64,000 nt of DNA, from positions 8,031,001 to 8,095,000 of the forward strand of contig BSWB01000002.1 of the NCBI GenBank assembly GCA_033239125.1, given 5' to 3'. Of this stretch, positions 10,638 to 22,728 are shown piece after piece. Under the pieces are notes generated by a model. It was not told where the DNA came from and made no database searches. It saw only the letters and a program-made list of their open reading frames with translations. The position numbers and the translations under genes were made by a program. The DNA comes from Fagopyrum homotropicum (lineage: Eukaryota > Streptophyta > Magnoliopsida > Caryophyllales > Polygonaceae). Positions within the stretch are counted from its first letter, which is position 1. Every line of letters begins with the position of its first letter.

Positions 10638-13600
10638 ATGCAGAGGAGTGAGCTTGTAAACCCTCTCAGTTTTTTCTTGCGAGCCTCTCGCATTTTCTCT
10701 GTCCTTCCCCATCACCCTCATCCTCAACCCCAACACCGCCTTTCCCCAATTTCTACTCAATTTCATTGCACTGGTCAAGCTTTCCGATCTGATTCTTCAT
10801 GTTGTTCTCCATCTATTGTCGGTGTTGGGGTTGCTGATCATGCCCTATTCAACTCCTCCCGCGCTGTTACAAGGCGCTTGTTATTGCACAGCTTCAGAAA
10901 GGCTGCATCTATTGATTCCGATTCAGTTGGCGATTCTACGCAGCGGCTTTTGTTCCGGCGAGGTTGGTTTTTGTGTTCTTTGTCATCTGGCTCCTCTGGT
11001 TTTCATTCTGGTTTTCATTACGTTCGCTTCATGTGATGTTCCTCCTTTTGCCTGCAGATTTCTTCACCAGAGCGAAAGAAGTGAAGAGGATTGAAATTAA
11101 TGACCAGCACAGGTATTGCCAACTTGACTTAATAAAATTGATTGTTGTTCATTTCTTCCCCCCTTCTCTGTTCAAACAATTGCTTTCACTGGGCTGCTCA
11201 TTTATTTTTCTTTTCCTTGTTTTGCCCATTGAGACCAATCTAAATTGTCATTGTTAATCAGTGAAATTGCTATTATTTGCTCCTTTTTGCTAATTAATGC
11301 GTCCCACTAGAATTGCAAGGGAATATTTTTCTACCAATTTATACAAGATCATGACTTGTTTATTAGGATGTTTGGTGATCAGCATTTGTTATGTTATTAC
11401 CATGCTTGCAAAAACTAATTTAGATGTTTTGCTGTTCTTATTAACTTGATAACTACATACAAATAGATTTTCCATTGCAGGGGAAATAAAACTTCTGTTA
11501 TATGTCATACTTGTTTTTGTCTTTTATAGTGATCTATGTTTGGTTAATCAATGCACTTGTCTTTTTATATCGTGTCTGATTGGTGATAATTGCAGTCAGC
11601 GAGCTGTCACAACTGCATTATGTTGCAATTTCCTCGTCTTTTCACTGAAATTTGGAGTTTGGTTATCAACGTCTAGCCATGTTATGCTGGCCGAGGTGGT
11701 GCACTCCGTCGCGGATTTTGCAAACCAGGTGGTTTCGCTGGGCATTATGGTGTCCCCTGCTCAACTGCATTTTTGAACTTTCAGATACGCTATTAAACTC
11801 TATGTTTGACAGCTGTATGCAGACAAGACTAATTCATCTGCACTTTGCAGGCACTCCTTGCTTATGGCCTTAGTAGCTCAAGGCGTGCACCAGATGCTAT
11901 CCATCCGTATGTTTGTAGCCTTTTGGTGTAGTTTTGTGCTCATCACATTGAAATATCAGTGCTCATATCATGATAGTAATGAGCTATTTAGATTTGAAAG
12001 CAGAACCAGAGAGTTGAAATCGACATTGTCTTTCTGCTTTTCTTTACACAATAGCTAAAACCTCTCCTTTCTCCTTGTAGTTATGGTTACTCCAAGGAAA
12101 GATTTGTTTGGTCTCTTATATCTGCTGTTGGTATCTTTTGTCTCGGTTCTGGTGCCACAATTGTTCATGGGGTTCAAAACTTGTGGACTGCACAGGTTAT
12201 CTTCTTATAACACTTTTGATAAATCTTCAAAGCCCATGATTATGTAGATTCAATTCATTAATTTTTGATTTCTAAAGTATACCTTCTCAGCCCCCAGACC
12301 ACATTGAATATGCGGCTCTTGTGATTGGCGGTTCATTCCTCATTGAAGGTACCAGGTTTTTGGATACGTCTTAGTCTACCATTTACTGCTATATTGGTTT
12401 TGTTCAAATCTGTCAATACTTCTACAGGTGCATCTCTTATTGTTGCTATACATGCTGTTAGAAAAGGAGCAGCTGCTGAGGGAATGACACTGAGAGATTA
12501 CATATGGCGTGGCCATGATCCAACTGCTGTTGCAGTTATGACAGAGGTGAATTGCCTTTTAATTTTATTGGTTGATGTTGACAGGTACAGGTGCGTTATG
12601 GTTTCTGGATTTGGTGATGTATCCCCAATTCTTGATATGCATAAATTTCTTCTTTTTTTTTCGTTCACTTATGAGTATAGTTTGATAACCGAGTTTTCAG
12701 ATGGCTTATTAAACAGAATCTACATGCCTCACTGACTTTTTCCAAGTTATAATAAACATTGGATTAGGTAAACATCATTTGCAGTTTGACCATAGATAGG
12801 ATCTGGAATTTGCAGCTACACGGAAATATATAAAAAATATGGACGGCATATTCCTTCTTTTATTACTGTTTACTTGTTATAGAAAGTGTAGGGCAGTGCC
12901 TTGAAATATTTTATGTTGGATCTTTACTGTATTATGAACTCTCCTGTGTATCCGGGGGGAAACTAAAGGAAAGGTTCAATATACTATGTAACAAAATAGT
13001 ATGGGTTACATACAAATTCTATGTTCTAAAAAGTATAGTTACCTAATCCCTGCATTTTGATTAACCCTGAGTTCATTTAGCATTTTGTGTGGTATGCCAG
13101 CATTTCCATGGTCACTTTCAGTATCATCTTCTTTTTATGTGATGATTTCTTTTATCTGAAAAACAGTAAAAACAATTAGATTAAATAACTTTGTGCAGGA
13201 TGGTGCTGCAGTTACTGGTCTTGCAATTGCTGGTGCATCTTTGGTTGCTGTGAATGCCACTGGAAATGCAATTTATGACCCCATCGGCTCAATTATAGTT
13301 GGCAACCTTCTTGGAATGGTAAGCAGTAAACCTTCCATAAATAGAAAATGAATGCAGTTAGTGACCCCTTGGTTCAATAATATAAAGGTTGGTGTCACAC
13401 ATTTTACAGGATTTGTGGTTTAGATCAGAAAAGTGGAAGTTTGATTATACAAAGAAGCATGCTATTTTAACTCCACGGGGTAGTTTTTGTGACTCTGAAA
13501 TTCTCTTCCAACCAGGAAATATAGAAAGTATGGATCATTGATGCACCATTTGGGAAATTAGGGACATGGAATTCAAGCTAGAACTATTCAGTATGATTGT

Positions 13601-15755
13601 TCATGTGTAATTTAGACTCCACAGAGGCACAGTACTATAGCGTTGTTAGCAGTTATTCTAATTTGTTAATAGCACCCCCATTTCATCAAAGGAAGATGAA
13701 TATGAGAAGGGAGAAGGAAATTAAAGAAAATTTGATGCTTGATTTGTCATGTTTTTGTAAGATTCTTTGGAGGACAGAGGAATCTAGTAGTTTTTTAAGG
13801 GTTGAGAAAATAGGTGATTGCTCGAAGGTTCATCACTGATATAAAGTAAGAGGATGGGCTTCATTAAATTTCAGCTTTGGAAATTATGTTGATAGATGTA
13901 AGATACAGAAAATAAGCATATGCATTACTGGTTAGATAGAAAAATGATTGATGTCGCTAATAACTATGCCAAATAGCATTGGGAACTTCTAGTCCATTAG
14001 CACATAGTTCTGGTATACATATAAAACTTTTATTAATGTTTGAGGAAGGCAAAAAAAAAGGTGGAATGGTCATGCATACATATATATAAAATACACAAAC
14101 ATTCCACCTCTTTTTTTGGTGCAAAATGGCATAACACTTCTTGTTGTTTGGCGCAAAATACCTTTATTTGATTTTGTTCAAATATCTTGATCATGCAGGT
14201 CGCTATATTTTTGATTCAGAGAAATCGTCATGCTTTAATTGGTAGGGCTATTGATGATCATGATATGGAGAAGATTATGCAATTCTTGAAAAATGACCCT
14301 GTAAGTCATTTGCTAATTTTCTTTGTTTCAAGTCATTTGGTCACTACACCTTCTGTAACTAATATGTATAGTCTGTATGGAGAATGGAGATATATGAGTT
14401 CAACATATTTGTGGCTTTTGTTTTTGGCAGGTTGTAGATTCTGTATATGATTGCAAAAGTGAGGTGATTGGGCCTGGGTCTTTCAGGTTCAAGGCTGAAA
14501 TAGGTATAACTATCCAAGACAAATGTGGCTACACCTTCTGTTACACCTTGTACATATACTGCATGAACCATTAGAATTGCATTCAGTATTGTCATAAGGC
14601 AAGGGAGTAAAAAAGCGACACTTCTTACTTAAAGTAAGGAGATGTACTGAGCTCACTTCAAACTATAATGCATGCGCTTTATGGACATAAGCGAGTTCCG
14701 TGCCATTGTATGTTTTGTCATGGTTGTAGAACCATCTATTGAAGTGTTTAAACTTGTGTTTCTTGAGTAGAAAACATTCTGCCACTAAATATATGTGCTA
14801 TCGTGTAGGATTGACACTTTGAGTTTCTTTAGAATCTGCCTATGATTATGTTTAAGAAACATAAAAACATATTCTATAGAAATGTGTCCTTTGGGTCCAA
14901 GCGTGTGCTTCTCGGTTTTCACTCTTTTCTATGTAAATATGATACTTTATATAGTTACCACACGGCCGGGGAAGAGGCAACATATGTGTGCATTTATATA
15001 TTAATTCCATGTCCAGTGCTTCTAGTGAAAGGTTGATCGAGTATATCGTAACAAGGATCTAATCATGTAATGACATCCAACAGATTTCAACGGTGTTGTG
15101 CTGGTACAGAATTACATAAATAGAGCTGGCCGTGAAGCTTGGGCAAGACAGGTACCAAATAATCATCTTATTCTTGTTTCTTTCAATTTTCTACATTCTC
15201 GTATACAAGCTCTTATCTAACCATGCTTATTGAAGTTCAGCATACCTCACCAGCCATTCCTTATCATGTTTTCTTCAAATATATACTGATGGCTTGTATT
15301 CGGTTCTTCTCATGTTGTTTATAACAGTTCCAAGAGGCTACAAAGGACAAAGATGAAGATGCTCTTATAAGGGTCATGTCAAACTACGGTAAAGGACTTA
15401 CTCTCACGACATAAAATCCACTTTTTACTAGTAAGAATATGCACATCGGATATCCGGATCAGTTTTCTTCCGGATTTTATCAACCGGTTCATGCCTGATG
15501 TCTGGTATATCCCACTGGTATGACCTGGTTATGGAGTTTATATCAAATCTGGATAACCGGGTTTGATATCCGCATAGTATGGTTAAAAATACTTAAATGC
15601 CACTATCTGGCCTTAAGGTTTCGCGTCTGCTTTCAGGTGAGGAAGTTGTAACTGCTCTTGGAAGTGAGGTTGATAGGCTTGAATCAGAGATTCAGAAGAT
15701 TGTTCCTGGTATACAACATGTTGATATTGAGGCTCATAACCCAATTGTCCCTTAA
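10638..15755 (+). CDS. MTPC4: Cation efflux (CDF) family zinc transporter, MTPC4 / SLC30A9-like
   Basis: Thirteen exons join in phase to 467 codons: 10638-10962, 11058-11112, 11596-11728, 11851-11906, 12081-12195, 12291-12348, 12428-12546, 13199-13318, 14199-14300, 14431-14503, 15084-15151, 15328-15388, 15637-15755. All introns are GT..AG. After about 120 N-terminal residues rich in Ser/Arg/His/Pro comes the conserved body: NDQHSQRAVTTAL, then the TM2 metal-site motif HSVAD (residues 163-167) inside HVMLAEVVHSVADFANQ, then HPYGYSKERFVW, and an ED-GAAV segment (D288) in a later helix. The soluble C-terminal part ends NPIVP. The order and length match Arabidopsis MTPC4 and animal SLC30A9/ZnT9. 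Animal SLC30A9 exports zinc from mitochondria; the basic, Ser-rich N-terminus here would suit a mitochondrial presequence (inference). The start is the first ATG in frame with the conserved body. Confidence 0.93.
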
Positions 15756-16029
15756 AATTTTGTTGGTTATATGCTTTTTTCCCTCCCTTCACACTATTTC
15801 CCGGTACAAGTCTCATGTGTTTTTGCTTAGTGAAGTGTGTATGGCAAACGTATTTTTGCCTTGTAAACCTACATGTAAGGGCCTTACACAGTTTGCAGGA
15901 TTTCAAAATTTTAATTGCTTAATTTTTTCTTTTTTGAAAGGAAATGTATATGAAACATATTCAGAGGTTGCAATATCAGTTACAGTATTCGAGCATTGTG
16001 TCACCATACGTACATATGTCAGCACGAGC
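15756..16029. other. 3' flank of the cation-efflux gene
   Basis: T-rich sequence likely to include the 3' UTR; no clear poly(A) signal chosen. Confidence 0.4.
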
Positions 16030-16400
16030 CATGTTCTTCCAAACCGTTTGCGAGGCTGTCTCCTATAACCTCCGTGAAGCCAAGACGGATTGCCTCCTTC
16101 ACTCCTAAGAGACAAGCATCAGCCTCCATCCACCAGATGGGCCATTGTCCTCGTCAGCAATGGGCCGTTGCAGCCGCCAGCTTTCCATCACTCCTGAAGA
16201 CCGTAGCCATGCCCATACTATTGGCTCCAAGGAGAGCAGCATCCACATTGGCCTTTTTTGTGTTCCCCATAGGAGCAGCCCAGGTCGTCACTGTAGAGTT
16301 CCTAATCCCTCTCGCTTGGGATCTCGACATTCTATCATCAACTGTAAATGGGCCTTGATAGGCCCAATTAGTTAATCTAAAAAGAAGGGTGGGTCCACAG
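16030..16400 (-). pseudogene. LINE RNase H-like fragment (RVT_3)
   Basis: On the minus strand a frame around 16154-16300 contains the WAAPMGNTKKANVDAALLG type of motif that opens plant LINE RNase H domains (W.PP.G..K.NVDA). It continues into a V.R..GKL.AA strand. Past a frameshift the EADACLLGVKEAI helix (the catalytic E/A-rich helix of this domain) follows toward 16050. Start, upstream reverse transcriptase and poly-A tail are absent, so this is a fragment, probably of an old LINE. A captured stand-alone RNase H-like gene is possible but less likely. Confidence 0.65.
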
Positions 16401-16777
16401 CCCCAGGGGAAGAGAGATGAATGAGAGAGGAGAGGAGACAGAGGGGGCCATCCGGCATCTGCAATTGCATCCAAAAAGGTGACAACATGACACACATTGA
16501 GAATATAACCCCGTCAAAAACACATCTTTGCCAACAAGATATTCTAAATTCCCCATGACTTCAAATCATTACTTCTACTGCTACATATACTTATTCTAAT
16601 ATATTTCACTTATACTCAAATCACATTTTACTAGGTTAAGCCACTGGGTCGTTAAATCAGTGAAAATGGTTAGATTAATTTCATTAAAATAACTTTTATA
16701 TTCTAAATAAATATAATTTTTTTAATAATTCAGAATTATTTCTTTTATGAAAATAACTTTTAACGTTTTCCAACTGA

Positions 16778-17515
16778 GGGAAGTGTTCAAGTAAGGCCCA
16801 TTATTCCGGTAAGGCCGTGCGGCCGTCTGTACGGCCGACACGTGTCCCGGAAAAAAAAAAAAAAAATTTTTTTTTTTTTTTTTTAAACGAGTAAAAGTAA
16901 TAGTTCAAAACTTATTATGGAATAGTTCATAACTTATAAAAGGATAGTTCATGAATTATAATAGAATAGTTCATAGTGTAAAATTTATAAAGGATTGAAA
17001 GTAATAGTTCAAAACTTATTAAGTGATAGTTCATAACTTTTAAAAGGATAGTTCATGAATTATAATAGAATAGTTCATAGTGCAAAATTTATAAAGGAGT
17101 GAAAGTAATAGTTCAAAACTTATTATGGGATAGTTCATGAATTATAATAGAATAGTTCATGAATTATAATAGAATAGTTTAAAGTGCAAAAATTTATAAA
17201 GGAGTGAAAGTAATAGTTCAAAACTTATTATGGGATAGTTCATGAATTATAATAGAATAGTTCATGGATTATATTAAAAAGTAATAGTTCATGGATTATA
17301 TGGGAATAGTTCAAAGTTTATAGGATAATAGTGCATAAATTATAACATGGTAGTTCAAATAAATTTTCATTAGTTTCCGAAAAAAAAAAAAAAATCGTTT
17401 CAGAAAAGAGAAAAAAAAAAAAAAAATTTTTTTTTTTTTTTCCGGGACACATGTCGCCCTGTCGTACGGCCGTACGACCGTACCGCAGTACAAGGGCCGT
17501 ACCTGAACATTTACC
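16778..17515. mobile_element. Mutator-type MITE, copy 1
   Basis: A 738-bp element bounded by a perfect 10-bp duplication, TTCCAACTGA (16768-16777 and 17516-17525), the size expected for Mutator-like elements. The terminal inverted repeats are about 75 bp, imperfect and GC-rich (left GGGAAGTGTTCAAGTAAGG; right ends CCTGAACATTTACC), and they contain GTACGGCCGTAC palindromes. The interior is the opposite: A/T runs flank a tract built from many ATAGTTCA/TAGTTCATGAATTATAA units. There is no transposase. A close copy lies at 44067-44814. Confidence 0.9.
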
Positions 17516-17525
17516 TTCCAACTGA

Positions 17526-18205
17526 TCCTAAATGTCTTAAAACTTTTTATAAAGTTTTTTTCTACAGAATTATTATATAATAAATAAATTTAAAAAAAAA
17601 AAAATCTTTAAACACTCAATCAACTATTTTTTTTATATTTTTTTTATTTTTTAAAAATAAAAAGCGACGAGGATAGACTAACTTCTAGAGGTAGTTCACC
17701 CTAAAACATCCTTTCAGATGAGAACACAAATTCCAAAATTATCATAAAAGTTAATGTTAGGTGTCGAAACAATCAACCAACTAGTAGCCTTGTGGGTGAA
17801 TATTTCATAATAATAGTACGATATATATATATATGGAAATCGTAAAATGTCCTAAAAGTATGAGAAATAAACAGTAAATTTGGATGAACTCAAAATAGTG
17901 AGGAATCTTTAGAGTATAGGGTAGAGAGGTGTGATTGGAGCCATTTTTACTTCACCAAAAGCCTGATAACAATTATGACGGATGACTATCTTTTTTAAGA
18001 ATATACCTTTTCCTTTTATATTTGAAAGTTTTTTTATTATTATTTCTTTTTGTGTTTTTTGTGAGGAGGAGGTTATTTTTAGGCCAATAGACTGACTAAT
18101 ATAAATTGTTTTTTTAAATATCTGATTTCACACTTAGAGTAAATAATTTGGTTTATTTTCCGGATAGTACTAAATCGGTGAAAATCAATTTCTTTGAGCC
18201 TCAAA
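17526..18205. other. AT-rich intergenic sequence
   Basis: No feature recognised beyond short A/T tracts and a short (AT)n at about 17822-17833. Confidence 0.5.
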
Positions 18206-19602
18206 TCTATATATACTACTAAACTAGACTACACTAATGCTGACGTGGCGTCTCCAGGTTTTTTCTCAGATTAATCTTTTTATTAAATCAAGTATTAAGC
18301 CATAAAACCATTTTTTACTAAAACAAAATCTAATAAAATCTTTTTTCAACTAATCTTCTAAACTTTTTTTAACTATCTTCTAAATAATTAATAAAAAATA
18401 AAAAATAAGAAAGTTTTATAAATAATAAATAAATCTAAAAAACCGAATAATATCTACGGATTATATTGGCTGAACGTAAACCCTAAAATCTTTTTTAACT
18501 AACTCAAAAATCTAATATAGAAATTTTAAAATTTAAATTTCAACCAAAAAAATCAAATCTATTTTAAAAAATATTTTACAGTTAGCTAATTAATAAAGTT
18601 TGTTAGCATGGTAGAGTTTGTGTTTTTTCTTCTAAATTTATGAATTAAACTTAAACTCAAAAAATTGTTTTAAATTTCACTATTTTAGTGGATAAGATCA
18701 AATCTTCAAAGGTATTGTTTATTCAAAACAACCATTCCGTGACACACTTTCTTTTATCTATAAATACTTTTCGTTCAAGCATAAAAGTTTGCAAGTCATC
18801 GTCTTATTCTATCCAAGGTACTCATCCTCTTCTTTGCTTCATGCTTGTCTTCCTGCCCTCTTTAGATTTTGTATGTGTATTACTGTAACTTATTATCATG
18901 GATTTATTATTGTGCTTATCCTTAATGCACCATCATTTAGTAATTACAATAGATATTGATTTAGCAGATACTATCACGGCATTCAAAAGGCCAATCGGGA
19001 ATCTGAACATACTCAAGAACATACTCAAGAGTTCCAAATGATAATGGAGGAAGACGACTCCTGTCAAGAGGAGGAAAGGCATACAACACCGTGGATGAGA
19101 GCAATGCGGATCAAGTGTAGGCTTTCTAAGTGGCTCTTATGGAGGAGCGGCACAGGTGATCGACGGTGAAGGGATGGGATGAGATAGCAGAGTTCCATGA
19201 CACTTAAGGATCTCACAAGCAGTCTTGCAAAGATATCATCCACCAAGTCAAAAGGGATGTAGCTAGATTTCGATTTAGGGTTTTGATCATCACAAATCTG
19301 CATGCCTGCCAAAATAAAAACATCTTGTATTCACATATGCAGAATATAAGAAATCACACGTACAAAGACATAAACAGAAGAGGAAAATACTTTAATTAAG
19401 GTTGACATTCGATTTTTAGAATTGTCAATAAAAACTTTTACTAACATTATCACCGACCCTACCAATAGGTAGGGTTGTCACTGAGCTTTAATTTACATCG
19501 TCTCCAACCCTCCAATGCTTAGAGTAGTCACCAAGGTTTAATTTACGTTTTTACCTTGTCGTCATCCTTTGGTCAATAACGATGGCTATATTTTTATGAT
19601 AA
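18206..19602 (+). mobile_element. Helitron-like 5' portion
   Basis: Begins A|TCTATATATACTACTAAAC and continues with GACTACACTAATGCTGACGTG, almost the same 5' end as the Helitron at 26780. I do not find a matching hairpin-CTAG 3' end before the next Helitron-type 5' end at about 19603, so the element is truncated or rearranged. It encloses an F-box gene fragment on the opposite strand. Confidence 0.5.
19064..19312 (-). pseudogene. F-box domain fragment
   Basis: A minus-strand frame of 82 codons contains SSYIPFDLVDDIFARLLVRSL (split here as SSYIPFDLVDDI and FARLLVRSL), which is the N-terminal half of a plant F-box domain (IP.DLV..IL.RLPV.SL). In F-box proteins this helix pair binds SKP1 in SCF ubiquitin ligases. 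After VRSL the expected arginine/tryptophan-rich half (RFRCVSK.W) is missing or out of frame, and the frame soon ends. No F-box-associated domain is visible. It lies inside Helitron-like sequence, so capture is likely. Confidence 0.6.
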
Positions 19603-20554
19603 TCTATATCTATATATTATACTAAAGTATGCGACATAATGTTAAACAAAATAAAACAAAATATTTCCCTTATTTTAAAAAAATATTTTTATCCGTTAAA
19701 AATCTAACGTAATCTTTTACTTTATTTTTAAAATTAAAAGAATTTTGCTAGATTAAAAATGTTATTGTAACGTAAAATCTTATGTTTTTGCTGAATTTTG
19801 AATAGTTTTTTTCATTAAAATAAACCTAAAAAGTTTTTTAAAAAAATATTTGATCTAACGTCTAAGATCTTTATGTTTATGCTTGAATTTAACTATTTTT
19901 TTTTTAAAAAAAAAAGAAAACCTAAAAAGTTTTTAAAAAAAAAGAAAACCTAAATAATTTTCTAAAGTAGAGTACAAACTGACGCAGAAATTGAGTATTA
20001 AGACCAAATTTTCGTATATTACTAATTTTCCATTATCTAAAATTATTTTAAAAAATTAACGTTAAATTTTTACAAAATTTGCTAAGCATATCTTTTAATT
20101 CCTAAGGTTTACTAACCATTTAAGATTATCTATTTTAGAAAAATAATTTTAAATTTCAAATAATTATTTCCTTTTTTCATAATTAATATTTATTCAAAAA
20201 GTTTTAGATATTATTATTTTGTTAATAAAAATTGAATAATTACGGGTGTACACCTAATATTTTAGTTGATTTACAATTTACAATTTTTACTCTTAAAATT
20301 TTCTATTTTTAAGGATCTTATAAAATTATTTATTTATAAGGCGATTTTTTATCAAATTACTATCGTGAACGGGACGGGCCTAGCGGGATGAAGAAGTTAA
20401 GGTTCATTCGGTCCTGAAATTTATTAGCGGGACGGAATTGCTATTTTTTATTAAACTCCGGGAAGGGTTCAAAATAGGGACAAGATCGAGATTTATTTTC
20501 CCTCCTATTTATATCTATTAAAAATATTCGTGTACGGCACGGGTCTCAAACTAA
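19603..20554 (+). mobile_element. Helitron-like element (non-autonomous)
   Basis: The 5' end is TCTATATCTATATATTATAC after an A. The 3' end is a degenerate hairpin (CGTGTACGGCACG near 20529-20541) followed by TCTCAAACTAA, a CTRR terminus, before a T. No Rep/helicase is encoded. The next Helitron starts on the following base. Confidence 0.55.
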
Positions 20555-21528
20555 TCTATATTGCTCACTAAAACAAAGGACACTAATGTCACGTGTCAAG
20601 CAACGAGGAATGCCACCTTAGCTTTTTTTTTTTGTAAAATATTTACTAAACTGCCATTTAATTTTTTCGAAAAATATTTTAATAAAAAAATTGATAAACA
20701 CTAATGTCAATTAACTAAATCAAATCAAATCTTAAAACTTGTGGGAGAATTCTTTTCTAACGTAATTTACAAATTCAATTTAATTTCAAAAATTAATATT
20801 TTCAATATTTAAGATCAAATCTTAATTGAATATCTTAATAATTTGTTAATCCACATTTAAAATTTGATAGTTCGATCTTATCTCACTAATTTGAATTTGC
20901 TAATCTTCTTAAAGAAGCTTCTTTGACTAAACCTAAATTATTGCCTATATATACTTCTTCTCTCCATTTGATTTCACACCCTCCTTCTCTTTTGTTATTC
21001 TTGTGCTATTATTGTTAAAAATTTATGTTGCTTGAATTTGATTGTTCATTTCTAATTAATTGTCCGTTTTTTGTGTTCATATTTATTCAATCTCCGTCCC
21101 TTCTATTAGCAATATTGAATTCCTCATTCGTCCATCACAACGACATGTACATTCATTGTTGCGAATTGTTGCTCGGATCGTTACCCTTTCACTGCTCGCT
21201 TAGCCTCGACAACGTGAGTCTTTCTCTTCGTGTACAATAGGTAAACGTGATTCAAATTTTATTTGTTATTTAAATAGTATTTTGTAATTGGTTTATTAAA
21301 TTAATTTGATTGTGTACACTGTTTTTTAGCTATGTTACGGTCGGGTTATCCCTAATTTATAATAACAACTCAGTTTCTTATTAAAAGATGCGAGTCCAGA
21401 TGCGCCGAAAACCACCAAATCTCCTTTCTACCAAATTTTATTAAATAAAAGTAAATTAGATGTTAATCATCATATAAAAAAAAATATTTTTTAACAAATA
21501 CCCGTGCAAGGCATGGGATATGAACTAG
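20555..21528 (+). mobile_element. Helitron (non-autonomous), 974 bp
   Basis: The 5' end is TCTATATTGCTCACTAAAAC. The 3' end has a hairpin CCCGTGC-AAG-GCATGGG (21501-21517; one mismatch in the stem), then ATATGAACTAG, then T. TC...CTRR, a subterminal hairpin and no target-site duplication are the Helitron hallmarks. Inside are a TATATATA box near 20945, a pyrimidine-rich stretch and a 71-codon frame (21025-21240) with no recognised domain, possibly a captured promoter and exon. A LINE-like tail phrase (GATGCGCCGAAAACC) lies near 21397. Confidence 0.75.
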
Positions 21529-22360
21529 TGTTGGAATGAAAAACAATTACACGTGCAGAATTGAGTTTTATTTTTTTAATGAAAATTTATATTTCCTATC
21601 CATGCACATAAATAAATTTTATTAATTGAACACAAATTTTGTACTTTAAATATAAAATTAGGGACATGGTTAAACGAAAACAAAAAAGTTTTGTTAAAAA
21701 TCCCAATATTTTATCATAATAAAAGTGGTTTTTTGGACAAGGACAACAAACTATCCAATACACAGTGTTGGACATTGATTGCGTTGAAAATAACAACTTC
21801 ATCGCAAGATGTCTGTTGAAACTTGAAACTCAGATTAAATTTAGACGAAAAAAATCCCTACATTTTTTTTAAACTTAGTCACTTATGTCTGTGTCCAAGA
21901 TATTTTTTACTTTTTTTTTTCCTTCTCTTGGACATCGTCATTCTGTGCAACACTTCACATTTTGTATTTTGTTCTTCACGCACTTAAAGACCATGTTTTA
22001 GGGTCCATTCGGGAACCACCGCCTTATAAGAACCTTTATAGGAGTTAACTGAATTTTAGTGGTAACTGATGGGATTTTGCGGGGGAAGGGAAAAAAAAAA
22101 TTGACGCAAGTGTAAAATTACAAAGTAGGAATTTGCTTTTTTTTTTTTTATTTAAAACTATTTTTATGGTGTTATGTAATATATAATTTCATATGGTTTG
22201 ACTACAAAACAACCATTTCACAACTTATACTACTTTTTATAATGTTTATAATATCCTTAAAGTTCCATAAACTTGTAAAATACGGTTTCCAAACACAAAT
22301 AATACATTATTATTGGCAATTTAGAAAGCAAAAGCGTAAAAAGTCAAGAATTCTGGGATT
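21529..22360. other. AT-rich intergenic sequence
   Basis: No gene or element recognised. Confidence 0.5.
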
Positions 22361-22555
22361 CAATTTTGCTCACCCTCAAAATTGGTGGGTGATATCACCC
22401 ACCAATCAAAACCAAGTATTCAATTTTTTAGCCATATTTATTAGTTCTTTTATCTATAACAAAATGTATTACAATTTTCATTAATTTAAAATACTTGGTT
22501 TTGATTGGTGGGTGATATCACCCATCAATTTTGGGAGGTGAGCAAAATTGGATCC
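22361..22555. mobile_element. Fold-back MITE
   Basis: CAATTTTGCTCACC at the left is mirrored by GGTGAGCAAAATTG at 22537-22550. Each half contains the palindrome GGTGGGTGATATCACCCACC (22384-22403; the right copy has one change). No coding sequence is present. Confidence 0.65.
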
Positions 22556-22728
22556 TGCATTGTAGATGGTCTTAGCTTTACCTTCGGTCTTCTCTGCCAG
22601 AATTTTGGATCCAATTTTGCTCACCCCCCAAAATTGATGGGTGATATCACCCACCAATCAAAACCAAGTATTTTAAATTAATGAAAATTGTAATACATTT
22701 TGTTATAGATAAAAGAACTAATAAATAT
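22434..22728. repeat. Near-perfect 122-bp inverted repeat with a 51-bp spacer
   Basis: Arm 1 (22434-22555) is the reverse complement of arm 2 (22607-22728), with one mismatch seen in 122 positions. GGATCC closes each arm next to the 51-bp spacer (22556-22606). The right arm is a truncated second copy of the MITE at 22361-22555 in opposite orientation. A transcript through it would form a very long hairpin. Confidence 0.85.
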
